DNA of 64,000 nt from Pyricularia pennisetigena (lineage: Eukaryota > Ascomycota > Sordariomycetes > Magnaporthales > Pyriculariaceae): the NCBI RefSeq assembly GCF_004337985.1, contig NC_043742.1, forward strand, positions 5,569,259 to 5,633,258, read 5' to 3'. Positions 36,641 to 47,978 of this stretch are shown one piece after another (position 1 is the stretch's first letter; every line of letters starts with the position of its first letter). The translations under genes were made by a program, and so were the position numbers. The notes under the pieces are model-generated. The model saw only the letters and a program-made list of their open reading frames with translations. It was not told the DNA's origin and ran no database searches.

Positions 36641-36880
36641 TAGGACACGCGCCCGCTAAATTGCCCCTATACCTCCAAATAGGGACCATACCCGATAAAG
36701 GACGGGCGAATGCGGGTTATATTATGGATTTGTGCTTAAGGCACGTATTACGTAATAAAATATAAAAGCGGGTTAGGGATAATATATAAAGGGAAGGATA
36801 TTACCACGACCCGGATATATACCTTTTCCTCCCTTTTTCCCCAGCGTTAGTAATAATACCAATAAGGATACTTAACGGTC
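36641..36880. other. No gene seen; TATA-like AT-rich stretch
   Basis: Two TATA-like strings (AATATAAAAG near 36760 and ATATATAAAGG near 36783) are followed by a pyrimidine-rich stretch at 36825-36845, which looks like a promoter or LTR U3/R fragment. It could belong to the debris on the left or to copia #2 on the right. Confidence 0.3.
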
Positions 36881-38062
36881 TCAAGGCCGTTGGCTTACCT
36901 TATAACAGGTTTACCTAATTTCGACAAAATTAGGGCACATATTTATATTGTTTGCGCTAAAACTATTTTTGTTAAGCGTACAAATAAGGTTGCACTCCTT
37001 ACACCTCCTAGTATTTTCGAATTTATAAAAGGTGATATTGTGATTTTTCAGCCTAATTAAAACCCGTATTTCTGTCATTAGTGGACCGAAAATCACGTTT
37101 GCGGTGGTCGATCCTATTACGAAATAAAGCCGGATTTACGGTTTTAGTGGCCATTAAAGGCTTTTTTGGGGTTTGAAAAGCTACGTGCGGGCGTTACCCC
37201 CTAAATTTTTATTTTTATGGGGGGGCACGAAATTGCTATAAACGTTTAAAACAGGTTTACAAACAAAGGTGTTAATTTTAGCATTTCGAATCCTTATAAC
37301 CACGGCCAAAACGGATTAACAAAACGGTTTGTTAGGGTTATTTTGGATAGGGCTCGGTTTATTATTACAACGGCGGGTTTACTATTATATTTATGGTGTT
37401 ATTTACTACCTGCTATGGTTTATTTAATTAACCGTACAGCGGTAACTAATAGGGATTTAACATTTTACGAGAAATTTCATTCCGAATTCCAACTTGGATT
37501 ACCGTATAAACCCAATTTGGGGCATTTTCAGGTTATTGGTATTATATACCAGGTTATCACACCGTTGGAAAAACGCCAAAAAGCTAATACATTGGTTCCC
37601 CTCACCGAAACGGTAAAATCTTTAGCCCATTTATTAAATTTTACAGCGTTGGTTTACGCTCCCGTTAAACGGGCCGTATATAAAACCTTTACTGTAAAAG
37701 TTTTAAAGGGTATAACCGCTAAAAATTTGGTTATTCCAGGGGAAACGCTACAGATTTTAAAGGGGGAAAATACAGATTTAAAGGGGGATTCCAATTTTGA
37801 ATTTGAAGACGAAATTAACAGCGTTCCAACGGGTAATTAGGCCCTAAAAAGCCTTGAAAATACAGGGTATTTTCCATTTGTTACAGGGCGTTTACCACCC
37901 GTTCCAGGGCAGTTGCCACCCGTTACAGGGGAACTACCACCCGTTAAAGGGTAGTTACCACCCGTTATAGGGCATTTAAACCCTGAAAATATAATGCCCG
38001 CCAGGTTTATACAGCCTACCGTTCGCCCCCCAGAATAGATAACGGTAGCGGTACCTAATCCA
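36881..38062 (+). pseudogene. Copia #2 integrase and integrase-RT spacer
   Basis: The forward reading with stops shows an integrase C-terminal region: HGQNGLTKRF near 37310-37335 (Lys where the DDE Glu is expected), then in open stretch 37343-37840 RARFIITTAG, YLLPAMVYLINRTAVTN and KPNLGHFQVIG, all typical of copia integrases. Gag, protease and the integrase N-terminus are not seen, so the element is 5'-truncated or decayed beyond recognition. The reading continues after the solo LTR at 38727. Confidence 0.8.
37868..37977 (+). repeat. 21-bp tandem repeat encoding a heptapeptide
   Basis: About five units of the CCACCCGTTACAGGG type, 21 bp each, translate in the copia #2 frame to LPPVTGQ-like heptapeptides. 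They lie in the spacer between integrase and RT. Confidence 0.8.
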
Positions 38063-38721
38063 TGTGAGGAGGTTACGAAATAGAATAAACTTAATCTTGA
38101 ACGCGGGGAAAAGTGGATCACGTATAAGGCTGATGGAACGTTAAAATGGCAGATAACCGTCTGCTAGCGGGTAATAGAGATGATATATTATTGTTGTACA
38201 ATCGATTCGTTGAATCGTTGAATCGATGATGGTTATGAAGGTAATGAATCTAAGGCTAAGTTGTGAATTACGTGTTCGAATCCGTAGGTGCAGATCTTCG
38301 ATCCGGATGTCCGGAATGCGGGGTCACGTCACATAATTTGGCCTTATTCATGTGACTAACCTGCCGACCTATTGAGCCTAACGGCCCATTAAACCTAACG
38401 GCCTATTGTGCTTATGCATGCACAGAAAATCTGCGACCACAACGGGATTCGAACCCACGCACTTCAACGTATATATGATATAGATTATGGTACGTGCATT
38501 ATACCACTAAGCTAGATTAAATATGACGTATTTGTTTTGTTGTTGAAACTATGAACAAAGACGTAATATATAAAGCTTTGTGTGTATAAACGCGTATACG
38601 TTTTATTTGTTATTTATTTATTTATTCGATGCAGGGTGACTAATAAAATTAGCCCGTGCTAGCCGTTATAAGATAATGCAGGGTAGCTAATATAATGAGC
38701 CCTGCGCTAGCCATGTTCACA
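38063..38721 (-). mobile_element. Solo LTR of the copia #1 family inside copia #2
   Basis: The 659-bp LTR has TG...CA ends and the 5-bp duplication ATCCA (38058-38062 and 38722-38726). Its orientation is opposite to that of copia #2. It carries the same tRNA-like block on the minus strand. Confidence 0.9.
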
Positions 38722-38726
38722 ATCCA

Positions 38727-40351
38727 GTACCTAAAACAACGGAAATTCCGGTGTTTTCAGTACCTAACATATAGAATATGGAGTTAAATTCGCAATTCAA
38801 AACCCAGATTTGATGGATATAAATCACGTATATTATTTTTATCTTTAAACCAAAAAGAATATAAATAAAAACCCCATTAAAGACGGTGAACCAATTAGCT
38901 ACCATCAGGCCCTCAATAACTTTGAAAACGCTAAATAATTATTTGTTTTACCGTTTAAATTCGACCAGATCGTTGTTGCAAAAACTTTCCGTTTTATCCT
39001 TAAAAGCAAAATATCTGCGGGGCGTAAATTCGTGTCTACCCGGCCGGTATTTAAATTGAAAAAGGATAAAAATAATATACTTATAAAATACAAAGCTAAG
39101 TTTGTTGTAAAGGGTTTTTTACAGGTCGAAGGTCTAAATTATATTGAGATTTTTGCTAGCATAAATATACCATTTACCTGGTTTATATAACTAGCTATAG
39201 CTAACGCACAAAATTGGGTAATAAAACAAATCGATTTGATCGGTGCGTCTTTAAATAGTAACTTTACCGACCTAAAGTTTTATTTGCAAATTCCAAACGG
39301 TTTCAACGAATGGATTAAATTTTATAACCCTATTACCGCTAAAGCTTTAGTGGAAATGGGTTATAATCCGAAAAAACTGCAAGGTATACAGTTGGAAAAA
39401 GCGTTATACGGTTTGAAATAGGGTTTAATTCAATGGTAAAACAAGTGAAAACCCCTGTTTTATAAAAAAGGTTTTAAGCCGTTAATCTTGAATCCTGCTG
39501 TTTTTTATAACGTTAAATCCAAATATTTTATCGTTATTTTTGTGGACGACGACCTGCAAATAGGTCCTAAATTGTAATATATTTAGGACTTAAAAGCCCG
39601 TTTTAATAAAGTATACGCGTTGGAAAACAGGGGCCTTGCAACCTATTTTTTAGGCGTTTAAAGCATAAAGGATAGGCTTAAACGCCTATTTTGGTTTTAT
39701 CAAAATCAGTATATAAAGGAAGCATTAACAACGTTCGCATTAGTTAATTGCAAACTTATATTTATTCCCTGATAATCGGCTATCTTGAAATATAATAAAG
39801 GTAAACCCGTAAATGCGTTGGAAATTAAATTATTATAGCGTATTATCGGCACCTTAACATATTTAATGCTATTTACGCGCCTGGATATCGGTTATACGGT
39901 TTAGTAATTTTTACGTTCTTTAACAAAAGCTAATATAATCCATTTAACGGCAGCTAAAAACCTATTACGTTATTTAATAGGTATTAAATCCTTATTTATT
40001 TATTACAGGAATAAAGTGTGTAAACCTAAATTACCACTTAATTTTTTGATAGGGGGTTTTAAAGGTTTTAAATTACTGGGTTTTAGTAATAGCAATTTTG
40101 CCGGGGTTAAGGAAAATTTGAAGTCTATTTACGGATATTTATATCCCTTACTTGGGGGCCTTATAACGTGGGAGTGCAAAAAAGCTAATATTATAGCTTT
40201 AAATACACCAAAAGCCCAAACCGATGCCTTAGCGGAAGCCCTGCGTAAAGCAGAATGGTTTAAAAACCTTTTTATATAAATTGGATTACCTATAAAAGGT
40301 TTTATTGCAATATTGGGAGATAATAGAGGCTTTATAGCTAACGTATATAAT
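38727..40351 (+). pseudogene. Copia #2 RT and most of RNase H
   Basis: The RT reading includes AKFVVKGFLQVEGLNYIEIFA, QIDLIGASLN (first catalytic Asp kept), LEKALYGLK (stop at 39421) and VDDDLQIG near 39540-39570. RNase H follows with GFSNSNFAG (the catalytic Asp expected is Asn), GGLITWECKKANIIALNTPKA and LAEALRKAEWFKNL (open stretch 40016-40279), ending in GDNRGFIANVYN where gypsy #3 is inserted. The protein continues at 62106. Confidence 0.88.
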
Positions 40352-40404
40352 TGTTACGACCAGACAAGTTGGGCCAATACCAGTGAGGCCAGGCGGGGTC
40401 ACAC
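40352..40404 (+). repeat. 5' LTR of gypsy #3, first 53 bp
   Basis: It starts TGTTACGACCAGAC and is cut by giant copy 3 after GGGTCACAC (40396-40404), which is repeated on the other side at 54900-54908. Confidence 0.9.
40396..40404. repeat. Target-site duplication of giant copy 3, left (GGGTCACAC)
   Basis: The nine bases GGGTCACAC precede TAGTCTCAG and recur directly after CTGAGACTA at 54900-54908. If the terminus were CTAGTCTCAG, the duplication would be 7 bp; 9 bp is the longest reading. Confidence 0.85.
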
Positions 40405-40576
40405 TAGTCTCAGGGCTCATCCCTGAAGCCCAAAGCTCCACAATTAATCCACTCCGTTCGCTTCGCTCCACTTCGTGGCTCAATTGCGGCTTTGCAATGT
40501 ACCTGTGGGTCCATCCAAAAAACGCTTTGGTTTAGGTCTAAGGACAATTTGTCGATTTTCGCCGTTTATGGCGGTA
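40405..40576 (+). repeat. 5' terminal inverted repeat region of giant copy 3
   Basis: The outer repeat is TAGTCTCAGGGCTC; the inner repeat at 40535-40576 includes AAGGACAATTTGTCG and the near-palindrome CGCCGTTTATGGCGGTA. A further core copy is at about 40741-40756. The stretch between has no coding signal. Confidence 0.85.
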
Positions 40577-40781
40577 TTTTTGGCCTTTTTGCGACCGACA
40601 CTCCCTCATTATTCCACAACCACGCAAAATATCGAAAAAAAAAACATCGTTAAAAATAGGAATTGGTAGGCCTTTTTCATTAATTTAAAATTTTTTGTAC
40701 CCGGTACGCCAATTAAAAATTGGATATAGCCCGCCTTTTATCCGTTTATGGCGGTATCCCCATTATTAACCCAAAAACACC

Positions 40782-41140
40782 ATCGATACCTATTTCGCAT
40801 TTTAACAATAACGATTATAATCCGTTAAAATTTATATGTAAAAAATCGCAAAAGCGAAAGGAATTTTCACATATAAATTTTAATCCAAATATCGCAAAAA
40901 TATCTATTTTACAATCCGTATAAGGTAAATTTCATTTAATGTATTATACGTCCACCTATAAATACCATCGATACCCATTTCGCATTTCACCAATAACGAT
41001 TATAATCCGTTAAAATTTATATAAAAAAAATCGCAAAAGCGAAAGGAATTTTTACATATAAATTTTAATATAAATAACGCAAAACCATTAATTTTACAAT
41101 CCGTATAAAATATATATTATATAATATATTATATATCCAC
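40782..41140 (+). repeat. 185-bp subterminal tandem duplication (copy 3)
   Basis: Units start at 40782 and 40967, each with the TCGCAAAAGCGA hairpin. The duplication lies upstream of the RecQ-like start at 41204. Confidence 0.8.
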
Positions 41141-43598
41141 CCATTAAAAAAAACCATTATTTCCGCAAATTTTTATATATTCGTATTAAATTATATATAT
41201 ATAATGTCCGGAAACACGCCCATATATATTTCGCTTTCCCACCAAATCGACGCAATTTTTCGCGGTCCCAATCCCGCACACGCGGCGGTAAATACCTCCT
41301 CCGACGTACACATCCTCCCGGAATTATACGTTAAAATTAAAACTTTTAGTAATTTAAACTTATAATATAAATTCGTTTCCTCAACTATTATATGGTTTTT
41401 AAACCTTTACAAACCCCTTAATATTCCTGCACGAATCCCACATTATAACCAAATGCAGTATATATACCGGGTTTTATATAATATAGAAAATGTTATTTTG
41501 CTAGCAAAAACCGGGTACGGGAAAAATATAATATTGCAAATTACCTCGGTAATTCGCAATAATACTATTATTATCCAAATAATCCCATTAAGCAAATTAA
41601 GGCAAAAACAGTTACGCAATATATAACGTTATCCCGCCGCGAACCCCAAATTAATCGACCAGTTCACTTTAAACGTAAATATAAATATACGGTTTTTATT
41701 ACCAAAACTAATTTTATTTAAAATAACCTTTTTTGGAACCCGCAAACCGTTTATAAATACACGTATATTTTTTTAGGCCCGGAATAAACCACCAATTACC
41801 GATTCCTTAAACTTTTTCGAAACCCCATATTCCACCAACGTATTATTTTATTTGCTATTAATAAATTTTATATAATTTTACAGTGGAAGGATTTTAGGGA
41901 ATCGTTTTCCATACTGCGTTTGGTCCGGGTAATTATATTAGCAAACGTACCTATATTCGGGTGTACCGTAACCTTTACAGCAAAAATTAAAACCTACGTT
42001 TTCGACCAATTATATTATAAAAGGATAATACGTTTCGTTAAAACGCCTTTCGACCGACCGGAAATCACGATTAAAATACAGTGTTTGGAACGCAAAACCC
42101 TTATTAACGATTACCGGCGCTTCCTATTCCTAATAGGGAATACTATACCATTATCCGCCACCCGTATTCCTAAAACCATTATATATATAAACGTTAAAAA
42201 CCGCATTATCCAAATACGCCAATTCCTAATAAAAAACCTCGTATTTAGGAAATTTACTAAACGAAACGCAACCGATATAATTATCCGGTACAATATATTT
42301 ACACTTAAAATCGACAAAATTAAAATTTACGCAAAGTTTTCCAAACCGGATTTTAAAATTCGTATTATATTTTCCATTTTATTTTTGGGTATGGGTATGG
42401 ATATACCTAATATAAAACGTATAATGCAATACGGCGCGTTAATATTAAACGACCCCGCAAACCTATGGTAAAAATTCGGACGAACCGCACGCGGGCCCAA
42501 CCGTAAAAAAACCGTATATTTTTTTGCGCTTTACTGGTATTTCGATACGCAGGGGTTTATCGCTAAATATAAACCAATTAAACCAAAATTATTAACCAAA
42601 TTAACCAAATAACCCGTAATATTACGAAAAAACGCTAAAAATTTACAAATTACCCATTTAAATTTTTTAACGTATTTATAAACGCGGTTATTCCCCATTA
42701 ACCTTCCACGTATCGCTAAATTTAATTTAAACGATAATAACCGGGCAAAAGCGTCGGAATTACCACAAACCGGCCTTTTGGGTATATTTAAACCACGCGT
42801 TCCGCCCTATTGGACGCAATAGGAAATAATAAATAGGAAAAAATTAAAAAAAAAACGCCAAATATGCAAACCTTCGCCAACGCTAAATATTTTCGACGAA
42901 TTATATAGGATTTTATACAGGAAACGAATCCATTTTTTACAATAAACTAACCTGAAAACTGTTGCAACGCCTGCGTCCATTAAATTGGAATTTTACCCGC
43001 ATTACCCCCTAAAAAACAACCAATTAAAACACCCAGGAAAGATTCCAAAAAAGGTTATATGCTTAAACAATTGGATAAATGGGGTACCCATTTTGCAATA
43101 ACTATTTTTTACCCAAACCCGCGGCGGTTATACGACCTATTATCCCAGCTAGTATTACCCAAACCAGTAATTTTTAATATCGTTAAAAAACTCGTCCATT
43201 CCTATAACCGGGAATGGACGAAAAACGATTTGCTGGAAAATGTTCCAAATTTACAATTAATTAAATGGTTTAAACAATATAGCGATTATTGCGTTGCTTA
43301 ACTCCCAATAATATACGAAAATGGGATACGAAATTACGCCTCCTATTTGCACAAATAATAAAAAAAAAGGCGGCGGAATCAAAATACGGTGGTACCTTAG
43401 GAAACGATAAATATAATTAACAATTATTCGGGAAAATAAATTAATAAACGCCGACGAACGAATTAAAAGGTAATATAACCATAGGTTAAAATGCTGGTTA
43501 ACGTTAACGGTTGCAAAAATATCCAATATAAAAACGCCCATAAATTTATAACCCAAAAATTAAAGGGCGAGTGAGGTTAAATTCTAATTAAATTAAAT

Positions 43599-44271
43599 TG
43601 TGAACATGGCTAGCACAGGGCTAATTATATTAGCTACCCTGCATTATTTTATAAAGGCTAGCACGGGCTAATTTTATTAGTCACCCTGCATCGAATAAAT
43701 TAATAAATAACAAATAAAACGTATACGCGTTTATACACACAAAGCTTTATATATCACGTCTTTGTTCATAGTTTCAACAACAAAACAAATACGTCATAAA
43801 TAATCTAGCTTAGTGGTATAATGCACATACCATAATTTATATCATATATACGTTATTGAAATGCGTGGGTTCGAATCCCGTTGTGGTCGCAGATTTTCTG
43901 TGCATGCATAAGCACAATAGGCCGTTAGGTTTAATGGGCCGTTAGGTTCAATAGGTCGGCAGGTCAGTCACATGAATAAGGCCAAATCATGTGACGTGAC
44001 CCCGCATTCCGGACATCCGGATCGAAGATCTGCACCTACGGATTCGAACACGTAATTCACAACTTAGCCTTAGATTTATCACCTTCATAACCTTCATCGA
44101 TTCATCGATTTAACGATTCAACGAATCGATTGTGCAACAATAATAATATATCATCTCTATTACCCGCTAGCAGACGGTTATCTGCCATTTCAACGTTCCA
44201 TCAGCCTTATACGTGATCCACTTTTCCCCGCGTTCAAGATTAAGCTTATTCTATTTCGTAACCTCCTCACA
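43599..44271 (+). mobile_element. Solo LTR of the copia #1 family inside giant copy 3
   Basis: The 673-bp LTR runs from TGTGAACATGG to CTCCTCACA, with duplication TAAAT (43594-43598 and 44272-44276). Copy 2 shows the empty site near 15205. The orientation is opposite to that of the other four LTRs. Confidence 0.92.
43799..43897 (+). other. tRNA-like Pol III module in the LTR
   Basis: An A box TAGCTTAGTGGTA (43806-43818) and a perfect B box GGTTCGAATCC (43868-43878) lie 62 bp apart, wide enough for a tRNA with an intron of about 20 nt. A T-arm-like stem surrounds the B box and TTTT (43894-43897) follows the 3' end. The 5' acceptor strand (AATAATC) does not pair with the 3' side (TGTGGTC), so it is a tRNA derivative rather than a working tRNA. 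The same block is in all five LTRs. Confidence 0.6.
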
Positions 44272-44527
44272 TAAATAACGTGCCCTGGATTACAAAAAGG
44301 TCGAGCGATAAAAAAGGCGACGCCGAATTGGACTAACCAGGGGGGGAGGATTAAGCAGCGCAAAATATATAATTATCAAATACCAAAATCCCCAATTAAC
44401 GGCCTAAATAAAACGACCAAATGCTGGATGATAATAATTATTACGTAAATTAAAAGCCTGGATTATATATAGGCTGGTACGGCGTAACGGCGCCCCGATT
44501 AAAAATAAAAGGGTTCGATATTGCGAA

Positions 44528-45043
44528 TTGTGACAATTGTTACGGTTAAATTCCGGAAATTTTAGCGTTTCCATTTTAACCTTATTTTATTAGCAAAAAG
44601 CCCCACACGTAAACCCAATTATAAATACCTCCTTTTTTATTTTTATTAGCTTTTTTTCTTTTTTTTTATAATAAAAACCTTTTTCCTAACCGCCAAATTT
44701 TTTTTGTAACAATTAATAAAAAATTGTGACGATTAAGCCAACGCTCAATTTTTAACCAATAAACGTAATAATTGTTACAATCGCAAAATTGCCTTAGCAA
44801 ATACTGCAAACATATTCGTTAGGAAGCCTAATTAAAGCATTTTTAATTGGATAAAACTGTTTATACCTTACCCACCCAAACAGGTATTAACCCAATCGTA
44901 ACGAGGGTAAATTATAATTAACGCCCTTACATTGTAAGGGTACCCCCCACCCGGTTAAGTCCGGGGCAGATTAACTAACCTTATTGTAATAATAGTTACA
45001 ATAATTGCTTTAATTCGCCAAAAACCGTAACAACTATTACAAT
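44528..45043. repeat. Cluster of near-palindromes between RecQ-like and SNF2-like genes
   Basis: Four motifs of the TTGTAAYAATTRTTACAA type are at 44528-44543, 44765-44781, 44983-45002 and 45027-45043. The rest of 44550-45120 shows no convincing reading frame and is probably the intergenic region. More copies lie in the SNF2-like gene (listed under findings). Confidence 0.7.
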
Positions 45044-45399
45044 TACGTTCCTTTATCACCATAATTCCCAAAAAACGCCAAAAAGGCAAAACCTCCGCCC
45101 AAACCACCACCAAATTTACGTTGGAACATATACCTAATAATATTAAATTACCTGCCAACCTAATAACTATACCACAAAAAAAAGCGCGGATAAAAAAAAT
45201 AAACCAATACCTTAAAAATTTGGAAAATTACGACGCGGATATTGCAATTGTTTTGGAATTAAATTTTGCTCGGCTGGACCGTTTTATATTACAAAATTAT
45301 TCGGATATAACCGGAATCCCCCTAAATTTTCCCCCTATTCCTAATAATAATAATAATAATTAAAATAATACTAATATGGATTCCGGCGATAATAAATCT

Positions 45400-45480
45400 A
45401 CCCCCGCCCCCGTCGATAAAAATGGAAATAATACCGATATAAACGCCGGCAATAACGAATTTACCCCCGCCCCCGTCGAT
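45400..45480 (+). repeat. In-frame 63-bp repeat in SNF2 N-terminus (copy 3)
   Basis: ACCCCCGCCCCCGTCGAT occurs at 45400-45417 and 45463-45480, encoding TPAPVD twice. Copy 2 has one unit. Confidence 0.85.
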
Positions 45481-47896
45481 TATAATAACGACGATATTTA
45501 TATAAGCGAAAACGATAACCAACCTACCCCCGCGTCCGCCAATAAAAGCGATAATAATATTAATATAAACGATAATTATAACGAACTTACCCCGGATTTG
45601 GATAACCGCCAATTGCAAATTCTTTTAGCATTTTTTAAACCATTTACCAACGCATTATCCCCGCCACCAAAAAACCCCAAAAACCGGCCCCCTGCACTAT
45701 AACCGGAAATTATTATTAACCCGGTACCCGCGCCATTAAATAGGCCGCCCGTACCCCGTATATATAAAACCACCACCGTTCGGCCAGCTAAAACCAACCT
45801 TATTTCGGTATCGCGGACGTAACCTAAACCTAATTCGACGCCAAATAATGGACCAATAAATTTCGTATAACCCGAATATTATTTCCTATCGCATAAAAAT
45901 ACGGATTTCCTGGATCGTTTACCCGTCCCGTTATAAAAAGATTTTTAATTGGGTAAAAACCAATCCGTATCGGCGATAATTATTACAATTTGGCGCAGGG
46001 TAGGGAATACGAATATTATTAAAATAGTTCGCATTATACCCCATTTAGGCTATATTAATTATTTTAAAGTTAACAATAATACCAATCCGCCCGCCTGGTT
46101 CGGTCGCGGAAATAACATTTTCCGCAATACGAACGAAACTTTAATCGCGCAAACCCCTAAACGCCTTTAATCCGCTGCTGGCGTCGCCGCAGTAAAAACA
46201 CGCGTTAATAACCAGATTTTGGTATACCATTTTAATAGTAATTCGTCGAATATAAGCGAGGTGATAATCGTATTTGGTTACGAAACGATAAATATTTTAA
46301 TACAATATATTAATATAATAAATTAATATTTCCTTTTATTGGATTGCGACAGTTGTTATAATTCCTGCATTAATATATCCTGCTATTTATTATATTGTAA
46401 TAATTGTTACAATTTTTTGCGGTAATACCAAATAATTATTGCTACAGTGTGACAATTATTATAATTTGGTTTTCACCCTTTTATATATTTTGGGATAACG
46501 GGCACAATTTTGATTGTTAATTAATTTATTTTTAATCGCCAATATATTCGGTTTTTTAATTTACTTTAAGGCAGGTAATTCCGGTAAATAAATTAAAGGT
46601 AATAAAATACCCGTTTGGTAAAAGACCTTGGTTTCCGTACCGGATATATTTAACGATAGGGGTATTAAACCCATTTTCGATAATTTGGCAAATCGGCGTC
46701 GTTTACCCCCTATCCCCCCCTTTATCCGCTAAAGCGACATTAACCTCCCCGGGTTAAAAATATTCGCAAATAAATTCAAACCGGTTATAATTCCCACAAT
46801 CCTCGCTATAATATTAATTTATTTGCGGATAATAACCACCGGACCTAATTTTAAAAACGGCGATTTAAAATTCAAAACCGCTAACCCTGGACCATATATA
46901 TATAACGGTTATTATATCGACGATTGGTTTAAAATTTGCTACCATTTCCTTTATTTTATTTTTCGCCGGTAGGGAAAAATCGTTATTGGAAGTAAGGAAA
47001 ATCCTAGCGATTTTGGTGGAAATTGCCGCAACCCTTTTAAATTTAATATCGAATAATCTTCCACCCTGTTTATTATCGCCGATTATACAGTTATCGTCGA
47101 CAACGTTATCGCCCTAAATAATTTATATTTAATATAATTTTAACATCGTTTGGTTACCCGTTCGCGAGCCGACCAAGCCATCGACGTCGCCAATTTGTTT
47201 AATTTTAACCGCGCCTGCTATAATAGGACGATAATAATATTTATTGTCGATACCTGGTCCCGTTTTAAGCCTATTAAGGTCGGACGGTTGAAAAAAAAAA
47301 AAAAAGCGTGCAAATTAAATTCAAATACACCCATTGGATTTGTTAATATTTAAAAATATTTTTAACAATTTGTACGACGAAGGGCGGTTCCATCGTCCCA
47401 TCCTTACCAAACCCAAAATAAAAATTACCGAATTTTATCCTAAATTTTTTAGCGACGACCAACAAAACAATTTTTTCAATTTTATGCAAACCCAGTCCAT
47501 TATCGCCGATCGATTTGCTGATATAAACCGCGTAAAAAAGGAAATTTTTAAAGATGCCCGCGAAAAAATCCTAGCGGTTTCTTTGGCATATTATACGTAA
47601 TTTTCTATTTTAATTAAGGGTTATCCCTGGATTGGTTATCTTTTTAACTCGGACGCGATTTAAATTGCTATAAAAAAGTTACGCCTTTTTTAAAATACTT
47701 TGCCTGTCGACGGTTTAAATACCGATAACAAAATCGGTTTCAAATACAAAAAAATTAGAGGCAAATATTTTTGGTTTAATTAAAATATACCTAATATTCC
47801 TTTTGGTCGCTATTAGTTACCCTATTAATTGGTTAATAAATTATATATATATTATCCCTAATAATTGTAATTATCGTCACAATTTTACCCTTATTT

Positions 47897-47978
47897 TTGT
47901 GATTATTGTTACAATCCTGCCCCTATTTTTGTAATTATTGTTACAATCCCACCCCTATTTTTGTAATTATTATTACAA
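47897..47978. repeat. 32-bp tandem repeat of the near-palindrome (copy 3)
   Basis: Cores at 47897-47914, 47929-47946 and 47961-47978 are spaced 32 bp apart with spacers of the CCCACCCCTATTT type. They lie just before the ATPase-domain exon. Confidence 0.85.

Larger units (their letters stand above)
41204..44550 (+). pseudogene. RecQ-type DNA helicase gene of giant copy 3, split by a solo LTR
   Basis: ATG at 41204 opens MSGNTPIYISLSHQID. A Walker A-like AKTGYGKN (41504-41527) is followed by LQITSVIRNNTIIIQIIPL, matching motif Ia of RecQ helicases. The C-terminal lobe (41920-42471) has LFLGMGMDIPNIKRIMQYG, then a stop at a Gln position, then KFGRTARGPN (motif VI). The tail is unfamiliar (open stretch 43059-43301) and is interrupted at 43599. 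After the LTR the reading ends near 44545 with a CDNC stretch that might be the RecQ zinc site. The family unwinds DNA; a role in processing transposition intermediates is plausible but unproven. Confidence 0.75.

Noticed and set aside
40405..40504. Separate small coding gene at the 5' end of the giant element (65-66 codon stretches on both strands)
   Set aside because: The stretches overlap the terminal repeat region and differ between copies in ways that do not preserve a protein.
47897..47978. CRISPR-like array of regularly spaced repeats
   Set aside because: Only three 32-bp units with near-identical spacers; it is a simple tandem repeat in a eukaryotic transposon.
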